NCBI RefSeq assembly: GCF_014644435.1
Contig: NZ_BMKR01000019.1
Coordinates: 61,590-125,589, forward strand
Direction: 5' to 3'
Source: Paenibacillus albidus
Lineage (GTDB): Bacteria; Bacillota; Bacilli; Paenibacillales; Paenibacillaceae
DNA length: 64,000 bases
The notes under the pieces are model-generated. The model saw only the letters and a list, made by a program, of their open reading frames with translations. It had not been told where the DNA came from and ran no database searches. Positions 23,981-32,770 of this stretch are shown here, in pieces. Positions within the stretch are counted from its first letter, which is position 1. Each line of letters starts with the position of its first letter. The position numbers and the translations under genes are program-made.

Positions 23981-24276
23981 TTTCGGAGACAGGTGCCGGG
24001 CGGAGAATCAGCAGTTCCGTTTGGCTTAAAAGGGAAGTTCGGTACAAAGCCGACGCGGTCCCGCCACTGTATCGGAAGAGTCTTTAGCAGCACAGGTCAC
24101 TGGCAGAGTACTGCAGCCGGGAAGACCGCTAAGGATGTTGACGCCGCTAGCCAGGAGACCTGCCTGTTTCAACAGCACTGCTTCACCTACGGAAGATAGG
24201 GAGGTGTTAGGCGTAACCCATTTGTGTATATCATGGGCGTCTTTCCCTATGCCTTCCTGGGGAAAGACGCCTTTTT
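23981..24276 (+). ncRNA. Cobalamin riboswitch with terminator, upstream of metE
   Basis: The conserved core elements are in order: AGACAGGTGCC (about 23987), AAGGGAAGTTCGGT, GCGGTCCCGCCACTGTA (24055-24071), CCGGGAAGACCGC (24117-24129) and the B12 box GCCAGGAGACCTGCCTG (about 24150-24166). A strong terminator (GGCGTCTTTCCC with GGGAAAGACGCC, then five T; 24235-24276) forms the expression platform. When cobalamin is plentiful it should stop transcription before the B12-independent methionine synthase. Confidence 0.95.
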
Positions 24277-24331
24277 AGTTCATAGAAAACCAGATTTTCA
24301 ATCATAAGATCAGCGAAGGGGAGTTGTCCAA

Positions 24332-26629
24332 ATGGCGAATCAAGTTAAAGTAAGTAATTTGGGGTATCCGAGAATCGGCAAAAACCGCGAGTGGAAAAAA
24401 ACACTGGAGTCCTACTGGTCCGGCAAAATGGATCAGGAGACCTTCCGTTCTGAAATGGCCGACATCCAGCTTCAGCATTTGCAGACCCAGCAGGCTGCCG
24501 GAATCGAGCTAATACCTGTGAATGACTTTACCTTCTACGATCATGTTCTGGATACGGCAGCGATGTTCGGGATTGTACCTCCGCGTTTCGATTACGATGG
24601 CGGAGAGATCAGCCTTGATCTATACTTCGCCATGGCGCGCGGCAACGCGGGAGCGACCGCTTGCGAAATGACTAAATGGTTCAATACCAACTATCACTAT
24701 ATTGTTCCCGAGATCGGCCGTCAGACGCCGCGTCTTACGGAGAACAAGCCGCTGGCCGCTTACCGTTTTGCCAAAGAGCGCGCCGGGATCGAAGGCAAGC
24801 CGGTAATTGTCGGCCTGTACACCTTCCTTAAGCTCTCCAAGGGTTTTGCGGCATCCGAGACAGCAGAGGTTGCCGGCCGTTTTCTTCCGGTCTATGTACA
24901 GCTGCTGCAGGAGCTGGCAGCAGAAGGCGTAGCCTGGGTTCAGATAGACGAACCCGCCATTGTAACGGGGGCATCCGAAGAGGAATGGAAGCTGCTGGAC
25001 ACTATTTATCAGACAATTGCCTCTGAAGTACCGGGTCTGAATATTCTGCTGCAAACTTATTTTGAAGCGGCTGAACCGCTGGAAGCACTGCTGAGCCTGC
25101 CAGTACAGGGATTGGGTCTGGATTTCGTCCATGATGGAGGCACGAACCTGGAGTCCATTGAACGCCTGGGCTGGCCTGCGGACAAATGGCTGGGAGCCGG
25201 CATTATCGATGGCCGCAACATCTGGCGCTCCGACCTGGATACCAAGCTGGAACTGGTCCGGAAGCTGGCCGCGCTCACCGGGGCGGACCACCTGATCCTG
25301 CAGCCTTCATCCAGCCTGCTACATGTGCCGGTGAGTGTAGCAGGGGAGAACAAGCTGAAGAAGACGGTGAAGAATGCACTGGCCTTTGCCGATGAGAAGC
25401 TGGCTGAGCTTAGTCTGATCAGTGCCGCCTTTGCAGGCAGCGAGGAAGCTGCTGCGGCGCTGCAGGCCAGCCGTGAAGCTTTGGAAGCGTTCCGCGCACT
25501 GCCGGAACGCGGGCGTCAGGATGTGGCGGAGCAGGTCCGCGGACTGGCACAGCTGCCGGATCACCGCAGTTTGCCGTTCGCCGAGCGCGTGAAGCTTCAG
25601 CAAGAGAAATGGCAGCTTCCCTTGCTTCCGACGACCACTATCGGCAGCTTCCCGCAGACGGTAGAAGTGCGGCAGGCCCGGCTCAAATGGCGGAAGGGCG
25701 TCTGGAATCAGGAACGTTATGACCAATTCATCCGTGAGCAGATCGAGAGTGCGATCACTCTTCAGGAAAAGCTGGGACTGGATGTGCTGGTCCATGGAGA
25801 ATTTGAGCGGACCGACATGGTAGAATTCTTCGGGGAGAAGTTGGCAGGATATTTATTTACACAGGGCGGCTGGGTGCAGTCCTACGGGTCCCGCTGTGTG
25901 AAACCTCCGGTCATCTACGCTGACGTTGCATTTATAGAGCCGATGACCGTAAAAGAAAGCGTATATGCACAGTCGCTGACCAAACTTCCGGTAAAAGGCA
26001 TGCTGACCGGGCCGGTGACCATTCTGAACTGGTCATTTGTACGCGACGATCTGAGCCGTGAGGAAGTGGCGAATCAGATTGCTCTAGCCCTGCGCCATGA
26101 AGTACTGGCACTGGAAAGTGCAGGCGTTGAAATGATTCAAGTCGATGAGCCCGCTATCCGGGAAGGGCTGCCGCTGAAAGCGGAGGACCGTGAGCATTAC
26201 CTGAACTGGGCTGTTAAATCATTCCGTATTGCTACGAACCATGTGAAGGATACTACCCAGGTGCACACCCACATGTGCTACAGCGAATTTAATGACATGA
26301 TTGACTCGATCTCGGCGATGGATGCCGATGTTATCTCCATCGAGACATCCCGCAGCCATGGCGAGCTGATCGTAAGCTTTGAAGAGCAGGAATATGACAA
26401 AGGTATAGGTCTGGGCGTATACGATATCCATAGCCCGCGTGTTCCGGCGGTTGAAGAAATGACGGCGAATATCGACCGTGCACTGCGGGTGCTTGATCCT
26501 GAGCAGTTCTGGATCAATCCGGATTGCGGCTTGAAGACACGCGGCTGGCAGGAGACGGAAGACGCACTGCGCAACATGGTGGAAGCTGCTGCTATTGCAC
26601 GGGGGAAAAGTGCAGTTCTAAACCGCTAG
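24332..26629 (+). CDS. metE: Cobalamin-independent methionine synthase
   Basis: 765 residues, full length. It transfers a methyl group from methyltetrahydropteroyl-triglutamate to homocysteine. The N-terminal half begins VSNLGYPRIGKNREWKK; the catalytic half carries LPTTTIGSFPQT, LVHGEFERTDMVEFFGE, the zinc ligands in HTHMCYSEF and the final Cys ligand in NPDCGLKTR. GGGGAG precedes the ATG. Control by the cobalamin riboswitch implies that a B12-dependent MetH exists elsewhere in the genome. Confidence 0.98.
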   Translation: MANQVKVSNLGYPRIGKNREWKKTLESYWSGKMDQETFRSEMADIQLQHLQTQQAAGIELIPVNDFTFYDHVLDTAAMFGIVPPRFDYDGGEISLDLYFAMARGNAGATACEMTKWFNTNYHYIVPEIGRQTPRLTENKPLAAYRFAKERAGIEGKPVIVGLYTFLKLSKGFAASETAEVAGRFLPVYVQLLQELAAEGVAWVQIDEPAIVTGASEEEWKLLDTIYQTIASEVPGLNILLQTYFEAAEPLEALLSLPVQGLGLDFVHDGGTNLESIERLGWPADKWLGAGIIDGRNIWRSDLDTKLELVRKLAALTGADHLILQPSSSLLHVPVSVAGENKLKKTVKNALAFADEKLAELSLISAAFAGSEEAAAALQASREALEAFRALPERGRQDVAEQVRGLAQLPDHRSLPFAERVKLQQEKWQLPLLPTTTIGSFPQTVEVRQARLKWRKGVWNQERYDQFIREQIESAITLQEKLGLDVLVHGEFERTDMVEFFGEKLAGYLFTQGGWVQSYGSRCVKPPVIYADVAFIEPMTVKESVYAQSLTKLPVKGMLTGPVTILNWSFVRDDLSREEVANQIALALRHEVLALESAGVEMIQVDEPAIREGLPLKAEDREHYLNWAVKSFRIATNHVKDTTQVHTHMCYSEFNDMIDSISAMDADVISIETSRSHGELIVSFEEQEYDKGIGLGVYDIHSPRVPAVEEMTANIDRALRVLDPEQFWINPDCGLKTRGWQETEDALRNMVEAAAIARGKSAVLNR

Positions 26630-26650
26630 ATCAAATATTGGTAGGCAGAC

Positions 26651-26695
26651 AAGGGGTTCTTGGCGGCATAATTAGGTTGCTGCAGGACCCCTTTT
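26651..26695 (+). terminator. metE terminator
   Basis: AAGGGGT...ACCCCTTTT, a short stem with a long loop. Confidence 0.6.
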
Positions 26696-26828
26696 GCCTT
26701 TGGATCAACAAAGCAGCGCTTTGGAAGTTTCTTTCCGGTGGTAGTGAGCTGCACTTTGCAATATCGGGTTTAAGGGATGGAGCTTTTGTGAAGTATTAAA
26801 GGAGTATTAAGGAGTCCTAAAGGAGTCG

Positions 26829-27017
26829 CTTCACTGCATTTTGTACATCAGGTTGTCTGTATAACGGGCCGATGATCAAATTGAGTGCATTTGATGCATT
26901 AGGAACCGCAGAAAGGTCTTGTAAAAGCCTGTTTTCTAAATTTCTAGTGTATGAAATACATCAGAATCAACTTTTGAACTATTCTGGAGCGATTCTAATG
27001 TACAAAATACATCAGAC
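26829..27017. repeat. Four-palindrome intergenic element, copy B
   Basis: Units at 26829-26853, 26880-26904, 26942-26966 and 26993-27017; centre spacings 51, 62, 51 bp, identical to copy A. The last unit, TTCTAATGTA-caaaa-TACATCAGAC, is the clearest. Sequences between units are not similar to those of copies A or C. Confidence 0.85.
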
Positions 27018-27133
27018 AACGCTTTACAGCCCCATAGGAGTGTAATGTGACCAACCGCCGGTACTCACAGGATTATCTATATCTAATCGGGTATCTAATC
27101 AGGTATCAATCGGGGAAATTTTTGGTGAAGTAC

Positions 27134-27162
27134 TTGATAATAATTCTCATTCTTGATAGAAT
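27134..27162 (+). promoter_or_regulatory. Promoter overlapped by a Fur box
   Basis: TTGATA (27134-27139), 17 bp, TAGAAT (27157-27162). TGATAATAATTCTCA at 27135-27149 matches the Bacillus 7-1-7 Fur box TGATAATNATTATCA in 13 of the 14 specified positions. The transcript would run antisense through the DUF1540 gene toward the plus-strand terminator at 27534, about 400 nt. Confidence 0.5.
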
Positions 27163-27164
27163 GG

Positions 27165-27198
27165 GAAAAGAAAAGAAGGAACCGTGGAGGGTCCCTTC
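27165..27198 (-). terminator. Terminator of the DUF1540 gene
   Basis: On the minus strand GAAGGGACC-CTCCAC-GGTTCCTTC (one G-U pair) is followed by TTTTCTTTTC. Confidence 0.75.
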
Positions 27199-27208
27199 GG
27201 ATCAATAA

Positions 27209-27361
27209 TTACTTGCTTTCAAAGGTTTTGCAATCTGTTTCTTCGGCGCGTGTTGGTTCTTTGGAGCTGTGGAAAGCGACAAAGATGGTATCGGCGCTGC
27301 ATTTGTTCTCTTCTGCCCAGTGGGTGTAGGAGCTAACTTCACACATTACGTCTTTTGCCAT
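27209..27361 (-). CDS. DUF1540 small Cys-rich protein, 50 aa
   Basis: MAKDVMCEVSSYTHWAEENK then CSADTIFVAF, ending ETDCKTFESK. The pattern of Cys7, Cys21 and Cys44, with CxxDxIFV and TDCKTF, is that of single DUF1540 domains, small proteins common in spore-formers and often metal-binding in appearance. GGAGGTGA lies 7 nt upstream of the ATG. The usual second N-terminal Cys (C-x3-C-x-H) is Ser/Tyr here. A Fur-box promoter fires antisense across it. Confidence 0.85.
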   Translation of the reverse strand: MAKDVMCEVSSYTHWAEENKCSADTIFVAFHSSKEPTRAEETDCKTFESK

Positions 27362-27533
27362 GAGGGTTCACCTCCCTGTAGTAAAGTGACAGCAGCATAA
27401 TGAAAGTCTGTCCGGCAAGGTGGAGCTTGTCTGAACAGAGCAGTACCCTCATTCTGGATGAATCGAGGGTATTTATGATGCGCTGCATCTTGATTATGGT
27501 TTAGTGTACCAAAAATAGAGCGTTCTCGCAATC

Positions 27534-27567
27534 AGGATCATCCGTTTTTGACGGGTGATCCTTTTTT
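27534..27567 (+). terminator. Plus-strand terminator without an obvious upstream gene
   Basis: AGGATCATCCGT-TTTTG-ACGGGTGATCCT, 12-bp stem with one G-U, then six T. The only plus-strand promoter I can assign upstream is the Fur-box promoter at 27134. Confidence 0.8.
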
Positions 27568-27717
27568 AGCTTGGATCCGGGCTGTGGTGCAACCTTCCAG
27601 CTTCTGGGAGCGTCAAGAGGAAGTGAGCCGGGAGAGATCTGGAGAGACCGGACCTTCCATGATGCTTCAGATGGACTGGAGAAAAGGAAATAACACTACA
27701 CTTTTGGAGGAATGAGA

Positions 27718-28812
27718 ATGCGAAAATGGGGTCTGCATTACTTGGGTTTACTAATTCTTGCTGTAGCGCTTATACTGGCAGGCTGTAGTTCGTCCGACCA
27801 GAACTCGTCGGCCAACACAGCTGCAAGCTCGGAAGGTTCGGGAAGTGCGTTGAAGGAAGATCTGCGTTCGGAATCCGCTGTTGCCAACATGGCTGACCAA
27901 ACGTCGGATGAGGCAAGCACAGCTGCGGCACCGGCAGAAGCCCCTGCTGCAGGCGGTGATCCGGCTATCCAGGATACGACGGCGGCGAACACAGCTTCCG
28001 GAAGCAGCGGATTTACCGGCAGTGATGTGGTGGCAGGGCTGAACAAAAAGCTGATCTACCATGCCAATCTGGATATGCAGGTGCAGGACTATGCCAAAGC
28101 GCAGACCAAAGTGCGCAGCATGGTCACCCTGGCGAATGGCTACATTATTGAATTTACCGAAAATGTGTCTGAATATGAGCAGGGGGGTACGTTCACCTTG
28201 AAGGTCCCGGCTTCGGGTTTCTCTTCTTTTTTGAGCAATCTGGAAAAGGTGGAACATGTCGCGCTGCAGCGCAGCATTCAGGGGCAGGACGTCTCGGAAG
28301 AATATGTTGACCTGGAATCACGCCTCAAGGCTAAACAACTAATGGAGATACAATATACCGAATTTATGAAAAAGGCTACCAAATCTGCGGATCTTGTAGC
28401 TTTTGCCAATGAGCTTGGCTCCATCCAGGAACAAATTGAGCAGATCAAGGGCAGAATGCGCTATATTGACCAGAATGTCTCCTTCTCGACAGTCGAGCTG
28501 CGGCTTTATCAGACCGACGACACACTCTCGGTTAAGCAAAAGGAAGAGCAAGGACCGCTGATGGAGCGGGCTTCTGAAGCTTTGCAGGGTACGCTGAAGG
28601 CGCTGTCGGTTGCATTCCAATCCCTGTTTGTATTCCTGGCGGCTGCGCTTCCGGTCCTTATAGTCGGAGGACTTGTGCTGGCTGTGGTGCTCTGGTACCG
28701 GAAGCGGGCAACACAGCGCAAGGAAGAACAGTCGAATCTTAGAAGGCTGGCTAATCAGAAGCAGCTTAGAGAGCAGCCAGCTGCCAAGGAAGCGGACGAA
28801 GAGAAGGAGTAA
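27718..28812 (+). CDS. DUF4349-domain lipoprotein
   Basis: 364 residues from ATG 27718 (8 nt after GGAGG); the ATG at 27712 is too close to that site. A lipoprotein signal (LILAVALILAGC) is followed by a low-complexity Ser/Ala/Glu linker to about residue 105. The DUF4349 domain begins KKLIYHANLDMQVQDY and includes the coiled segment EYVDLESRLKAKQLMEIQY and SIQEQIEQIKGRMRYIDQ. A C-terminal membrane helix (about 310-335) is followed by a basic tail. It is a cell-surface protein of unknown function. Confidence 0.9.
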   Translation: MRKWGLHYLGLLILAVALILAGCSSSDQNSSANTAASSEGSGSALKEDLRSESAVANMADQTSDEASTAAAPAEAPAAGGDPAIQDTTAANTASGSSGFTGSDVVAGLNKKLIYHANLDMQVQDYAKAQTKVRSMVTLANGYIIEFTENVSEYEQGGTFTLKVPASGFSSFLSNLEKVEHVALQRSIQGQDVSEEYVDLESRLKAKQLMEIQYTEFMKKATKSADLVAFANELGSIQEQIEQIKGRMRYIDQNVSFSTVELRLYQTDDTLSVKQKEEQGPLMERASEALQGTLKALSVAFQSLFVFLAAALPVLIVGGLVLAVVLWYRKRATQRKEEQSNLRRLANQKQLREQPAAKEADEEKE

Positions 28813-28832
28813 CCGTTCTAATCACCATACAA

Positions 28833-28875
28833 AAAGCCTCCTGCCCACCAAGAATCCGGTGAGCATGGAGGCTTT
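28833..28875. terminator. Bidirectional terminator between the DUF4349 gene and msrAB
   Basis: AAAGCCTCC/GGAGGCTTT with an inner ACC/GGT pairing; A-rich on one side and T-rich on the other. Confidence 0.8.
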
Positions 28876-28902
28876 GTTATTGAAGTAACAGATAGATCGG
28901 GC

Positions 28903-29886
28903 TTAGGCCTGGCCGAACATCACGCGATATTCTCCGTAGCCTTCTTTCTCTAAATCCTCTTTGGGTACGAACCGCAGCGCAGCTGAGTTGATGCAGTAAC
29001 GCAGGCCGTTCTCACCGGGCCCATCATTGAAGACATGGCCCAGATGGGAATCCGCTGCTTTGCTGCGCACTTCGGTACGGACCATAAGGTGGCTGAGATC
29101 GGTATTCTCCTTCACCGAATAATCACGGATAGGACGGGTGAAGCTGGGCCAGCCGCAGCCGGAATCGAATTTGTCCAGAGAACTGAACAGCGGTTCGCCG
29201 GATACGATATCAACGTAGATTCCATCCCCGTGATGATCCCAGAATTCATTGCGGAACGGAGATTCCGTAGCACTGTTCTGCGTCACTTCATATTGAAGTG
29301 GAGTTAGACGCTGCTTCAAGCTTTCCTGATCTTCACGATGCGACCAGTGGTTCTCGATAAAAGCATCCCGGCCGGAACCTTTCCGGTAGCGCTTGTAGTG
29401 CCCCGGGTTCTTATGATGATAGCCCTGATGGTACTCCTCAGCGCGATAAAACGTTGCTGCCGGCAGAATAGGCGTAATAATCGGCCCAGTAAATCGCCCG
29501 CTTGCCTCAAGAGCGGCTTTGGAGGCTTCGGCCTGCAGACGCTGCTCTTCGGAATGGGTAAAGATGGCCGTTCCGTACGATGTGCCGCGGTCATAGAATT
29601 GTCCGCCCGCATCCGTAGGGTCAATCTGCTGCCAGAACAGCTCCAGAAGTTTCGTATATGGGAAAATATCCGGATTAAAGGTGATTTGAACTGCTTCCAC
29701 ATGTCCTGTAGTTTCGGAGCAAACCTCTTCATAGGTGGGGTTCTCTGTATGCCCTCCGGTATACCCGGATACGACCTCAATAATGCCGGGCAGCTCCTCG
29801 AATGGGGACACCATGCACCAGAAGCAACCTCCCGCAAAGGTGGCCTTTTCCGACTTGGATTGCGTATCATTAAATGAATCGCTCAT
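28903..29886 (-). CDS. msrAB: Bifunctional peptide methionine sulfoxide reductase MsrA/MsrB
   Basis: 327 residues from ATG 29886, with GGAGGG 7 nt upstream. MsrA (about 10-165) has the catalytic motif GGCFWC (Cys21). MsrB (about 185-320) has CGWPSF and the catalytic Cys in RYCINSAALRF. Together they reduce both S- and R-methionine sulfoxide. MsrB normally holds zinc through two CxxC pairs, but here the GEPLFSSLDKFDSGCGW region lacks them, so this is a zinc-free type. There is no signal peptide, so it acts in the cytoplasm. Confidence 0.95.
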   Translation of the reverse strand: MSDSFNDTQSKSEKATFAGGCFWCMVSPFEELPGIIEVVSGYTGGHTENPTYEEVCSETTGHVEAVQITFNPDIFPYTKLLELFWQQIDPTDAGGQFYDRGTSYGTAIFTHSEEQRLQAEASKAALEASGRFTGPIITPILPAATFYRAEEYHQGYHHKNPGHYKRYRKGSGRDAFIENHWSHREDQESLKQRLTPLQYEVTQNSATESPFRNEFWDHHGDGIYVDIVSGEPLFSSLDKFDSGCGWPSFTRPIRDYSVKENTDLSHLMVRTEVRSKAADSHLGHVFNDGPGENGLRYCINSAALRFVPKEDLEKEGYGEYRVMFGQA

Positions 29887-29991
29887 TATATATCCCTCCA
29901 TTCACATAATGCAATTAAATAGATCACAATTTAATTATAAAGTAATTATTCCCTGAACGCCACCGCCATGGATAACTGACTGAGGCGTTGC

Positions 29992-30603
29992 TTATTTAAA
30001 AGTGCGCGAACGCAGACCAAGCCAGGCCAAACCCAAGACGGCCAGATAGAGGAGAATTGCGGCAACCGCACTTGCCGGACTTTGCAGGGCATTCCCGCCA
30101 AGGAAAGCGAAGAGGGCGATGCCGGGAATTTTGCCTATCCCGGTAGCGGCCAGGAAATTCCAGAAGGGCAACGCGGCTGCCCCGGCGTAGACATTGACTG
30201 CGGTCTGGGGAATGACAGGGGCCAGCCGGGCCAGAATAACGGAGGCGAAGGGACGGCGTTCCACCGCTTCCGTGAATTTTGCCAGGGACGGCACCGAGGC
30301 CAGGTATGCCCTGGCCCTGTCCTTAAATAAGTACTTCACCCCGCCGAACATCAGGGCCGCAGCCAGCGTAGTGGCTGCCCAGCATATTGCAGCGCCGGCC
30401 ACACTTCCATAAGCATAGCCGAACAGACTAATGACGGCCTTATAAGGTACGACCGGAAACATAGCCAGCAGCGTGGCCGTTCCGATCAATAGAACAAGAG
30501 GGTGATCCTCTTTCATCCAGCTTAGGATGTCATATCTGTAGATAAACGCGGTGATTGTCCCCGAAACATAGAGGATTGCCGCGAGCCATTTTCTCATGTT
30601 CAT
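29992..30603 (-). CDS. TVP38/TMEM64 (VTT-domain) membrane protein
   Basis: 203 residues from ATG 30603 (a second ATG two codons later fits the AAGGGG site equally well). The VTT/DedA-superfamily core is visible: FPVVPYKAVISLFGYAYGSVAGA (about 50-72), RRPFASVILARLAPVIPQTAVNVYAG (about 113-138) and FLAATGIGKIPGIALFAFLGG (about 147-167). It is probably a lipid-handling membrane protein; substrate not predictable. Monocistronic. Confidence 0.88.
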   Translation of the reverse strand: MNMRKWLAAILYVSGTITAFIYRYDILSWMKEDHPLVLLIGTATLLAMFPVVPYKAVISLFGYAYGSVAGAAICWAATTLAAALMFGGVKYLFKDRARAYLASVPSLAKFTEAVERRPFASVILARLAPVIPQTAVNVYAGAAALPFWNFLAATGIGKIPGIALFAFLGGNALQSPASAVAAILLYLAVLGLAWLGLRSRTFK

Positions 30604-30759
30604 TATGCCCCTTCTACCGCTCATTCATCTTATCATACTGAAAAAAAAGCGATTATTGAAGCAAAGATCATTGGTGACCGCTACGCGTCCATGTATAATA
30701 TAACTTCGGGAGTGTTGCAGACCAACGGATTATTATGTTTTATAGAGGGGGATTTATCT

Positions 30760-31704
30760 ATGAGTATGCCTGAACGCATAAGGGTGGCCATGATTGGTAT
30801 TGGAGATATTGCCCGCAAAGTCTATTTGCCCCTGCTTACGCAGCATCCCCGGGTGGAAGTGGCCGGTGTGCTCAGCTATTCCCCGGACACGGTGCGGCAT
30901 ACGGTGGACCAATACCGGTTGCCGAAGGGAACAACGAATCTGGACGAACTGCTGTCCTGGAAGCCTGAAGCCGTATTTGTGCACAGTCCGACGCCAACCC
31001 ATTACGATATTGTGACAAGGTGCCTGCAGCATGGGGTATCCGTATATGTGGACAAGCCATTGTCCTATGAATTGGAAGAGTCGCGGCGAATGGCCGAGCT
31101 TGCCGAAGACAAGGGGCTGCTCCTTGGAGTAGGTTTTAACCGCCGTTATGCACCAATGTACGTGTCAGCCAAGTCCTGGCTGATGGAAGCCGGAGGAATC
31201 AGTTTATGCCAGGGAATCAAGCACCGGACCCGGCAGCAGGCAGCGTCGAGCCGTGAAACGGTTCATGATGATCTGATTCATATGCTGGATTTGCTGCTGT
31301 GGCTCTGCGGCGGCGATTATGAGCTGCTTCATGGCCATCTGCTGCAAGACGGCGGCGGGCAGCTGCGGCAATCTTCGGGGATACTCAGCTTTGGCAGTGG
31401 AACAACTGGAATGTACAGTATGGTTCGGGATGCGGGAGCAGACCTGGAGAAGGTGGAACTGCATGGAAATGGCAGGTCCGTGGAAGTTGCCGACATGGAG
31501 AAGGCGGTTTTTTATGAAAAAGGAGTGCAGCCGCGATATCAAAGCTTTGGCAGTTGGGACACCGTACTCATGCGCAGAGGGTTCAGCGGAGTTGTCGAGG
31601 ATTTTTTGAACCACATTCATACACCTGGACATTGCGGAATTGCTGCATCGGCAGTATTGCCAAGCCATAAGCTGGCGGCGCAGCTGACCGGAATGACGGT
31701 CTGA
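30760..31704 (+). CDS. Gfo/Idh/MocA-family oxidoreductase
   Basis: 314 residues from ATG 30760, placed by AGGGGGA 7 nt upstream. The Rossmann motif VAMIGIGDIARKVYLPLL (about 8-25) is followed by VFVHSPTPTHYDIV and the cofactor/catalytic EKP-like motif as VDKPLSYELEESRRM (Lys in DKP, about 98), then GFNRRYAP. It is an NAD(P)-dependent sugar or cyclitol dehydrogenase; substrate unknown. The next gene starts 17 bp downstream, so they are probably cotranscribed. Confidence 0.88.
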   Translation: MSMPERIRVAMIGIGDIARKVYLPLLTQHPRVEVAGVLSYSPDTVRHTVDQYRLPKGTTNLDELLSWKPEAVFVHSPTPTHYDIVTRCLQHGVSVYVDKPLSYELEESRRMAELAEDKGLLLGVGFNRRYAPMYVSAKSWLMEAGGISLCQGIKHRTRQQAASSRETVHDDLIHMLDLLLWLCGGDYELLHGHLLQDGGGQLRQSSGILSFGSGTTGMYSMVRDAGADLEKVELHGNGRSVEVADMEKAVFYEKGVQPRYQSFGSWDTVLMRRGFSGVVEDFLNHIHTPGHCGIAASAVLPSHKLAAQLTGMTV

Positions 31705-31721
31705 ACAGAAGGGAGCAGGAC

Positions 31722-32054
31722 ATGGACGATTACCATAAATCAATGGAAGAACAAATTATTGAAAGCTACAAACGTGACGAGGAAATGATGATCCTTGTTT
31801 TTGCGCAGTGGTGTGTGAATAACGGACTGGACCCCCATGCCCTCTATTTGCAAGCCTACCCGCAGCAGGAGGGGAACGAGGCCCTGCGCAAGGCGCTGGC
31901 GCTTACCGTATCCACAGAGGAAGCGGGGTTCATCTCCGACGACACCGTTCTTGGGGTGCTGTCACTTTACAGCAATGATGATTTGGCCTATGTGGTAACC
32001 GAAGCTGTTGCCGAGCGGCAAAGTGCCAAAGAGACCCCGGAGAATGAGGAGTAA
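31722..32054 (+). CDS. Conserved hypothetical protein, 110 aa
   Basis: Acidic, soluble and mostly helical: MDDYHKSMEEQIIESYKRDE, then MMILVFAQWCVNNGLDPHALYLQAYP and a C-terminal acidic tail. AGGGAGCAGG precedes the ATG by a few bases. No recognised domain. It follows the oxidoreductase closely but shows no functional link to it. Confidence 0.75.
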   Translation: MDDYHKSMEEQIIESYKRDEEMMILVFAQWCVNNGLDPHALYLQAYPQQEGNEALRKALALTVSTEEAGFISDDTVLGVLSLYSNDDLAYVVTEAVAERQSAKETPENEE

Positions 32055-32100
32055 GCCGCACGAAGGTACAAAGGAACTTTTTTTTGGTAAACGATGTTCA

Positions 32101-32148
32101 TTGTGCATGAAATGTGGTAAAATTATATATACTAACTTATCGTAAGTT
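32101..32148 (+). promoter_or_regulatory. hxlR-like promoter with operator palindrome
   Basis: TTGTGC (32101-32106), 17 bp, TATATA (32124-32129), followed by AACTTA-TCG-TAAGTT (32134-32148), a perfect inverted repeat over the expected start site. It suggests autorepression by the HxlR-family product. Confidence 0.55.
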
Positions 32149-32170
32149 TCAAAAGTGAGAGGTGAGAACA

Positions 32171-32488
32171 ATGGAAGAACATCAGCTAACGATGTGTCCC
32201 AGATTCGAAACTGCCTTCTCTTTCTTAGGCAAACGCTGGAATGGACTTATTATTCAGACTTTGATGAGCGGACCGAAACGTTTCAAAGATATTTCCGGTC
32301 TGATTCCTTCAATGAGCGATAAAATGCTGTCCGAACGAATGAAAGACCTGGAAAGTGAAGGGATTCTGGTACGCCATGTGTACCCGGAGACACCAGTGCG
32401 CATTGAGTATGAACTGACAGAAAAGGGCCGTGCGCTTGAACCTGTCATGCTGCAAATTCAGTCCTGGGCCGAGAACTGGGTAGAGTAA
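32171..32488 (+). CDS. HxlR-family transcriptional regulator
   Basis: 105 residues from ATG 32171 (AGGTGA 5 nt upstream); a GTG at 32162 is an alternative. The single winged helix has CPRFETAFSFLGKRWNGLIIQ (about 9-29), RFKDISGLIPSMSDKMLSERMKDL split over the recognition helix, and the wing EYELTEKGRALEPV. Cys9 lies where redox-sensing members such as YodB carry their thiol. The target may be itself and an unlinked gene. Confidence 0.9.
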   Translation: MEEHQLTMCPRFETAFSFLGKRWNGLIIQTLMSGPKRFKDISGLIPSMSDKMLSERMKDLESEGILVRHVYPETPVRIEYELTEKGRALEPVMLQIQSWAENWVE

Positions 32489-32514
32489 CTGCCCTGTCTT
32501 TAGTCAATTTCTGG

Positions 32515-32553
32515 AAGCTCCTTTTCCCCGGTAGAGGGGGGAAGGGGCTTTTC
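32515..32553 (+). terminator. Terminator after the HxlR-family gene
   Basis: GCTCCTTTTCCCC pairs with GGGGGGAAGGGGC (G-U pairs allowed), then TTTT. Confidence 0.65.
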
Positions 32554-32633
32554 TCGACTTGCAGGAATTTGCGATCATCCGGGCCAGTGCTGCTTCAAGA
32601 AGGAACAAGGGGTGTTATTTTGTCATAAAAAGC

Positions 32634-32661
32634 TTGCAACCGGGGAGAAGATATGTAATAT
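32634..32661 (+). promoter_or_regulatory. Promoter of the CxxCxxxC protein gene
   Basis: TTGCAA (32634-32639), 16 bp, TAATAT (32656-32661). Confidence 0.45.
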
Positions 32662-32770
32662 AATAGAAAAAACATGAACCCATCCACGGCGGAAGCGCTT
32701 ACGAATGAGATTTGCCCGATTGGCTTACATTAGAGCAATAGGTCAGCAAACGGATCAGGAGGCGATGAAG

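Noticed and set aside
26798..26830. Three closely spaced AAGGAGT motifs as ribosome sites of a small gene
   Set aside because: None is followed by a start codon with a sensible frame; more likely simple-sequence slippage next to palindrome copy B.
27402..27506. 34-codon plus-strand frame between the DUF1540 gene and the terminator at 27534
   Set aside because: No ribosome site and no protein-like composition, so I kept the transcript as possibly non-coding.
32691..32704. CRE site (GGAAGCGCTTAC) before the CxxCxxxC protein gene
   Set aside because: Palindromic core is present but at least three consensus positions fail, including both outer bases.
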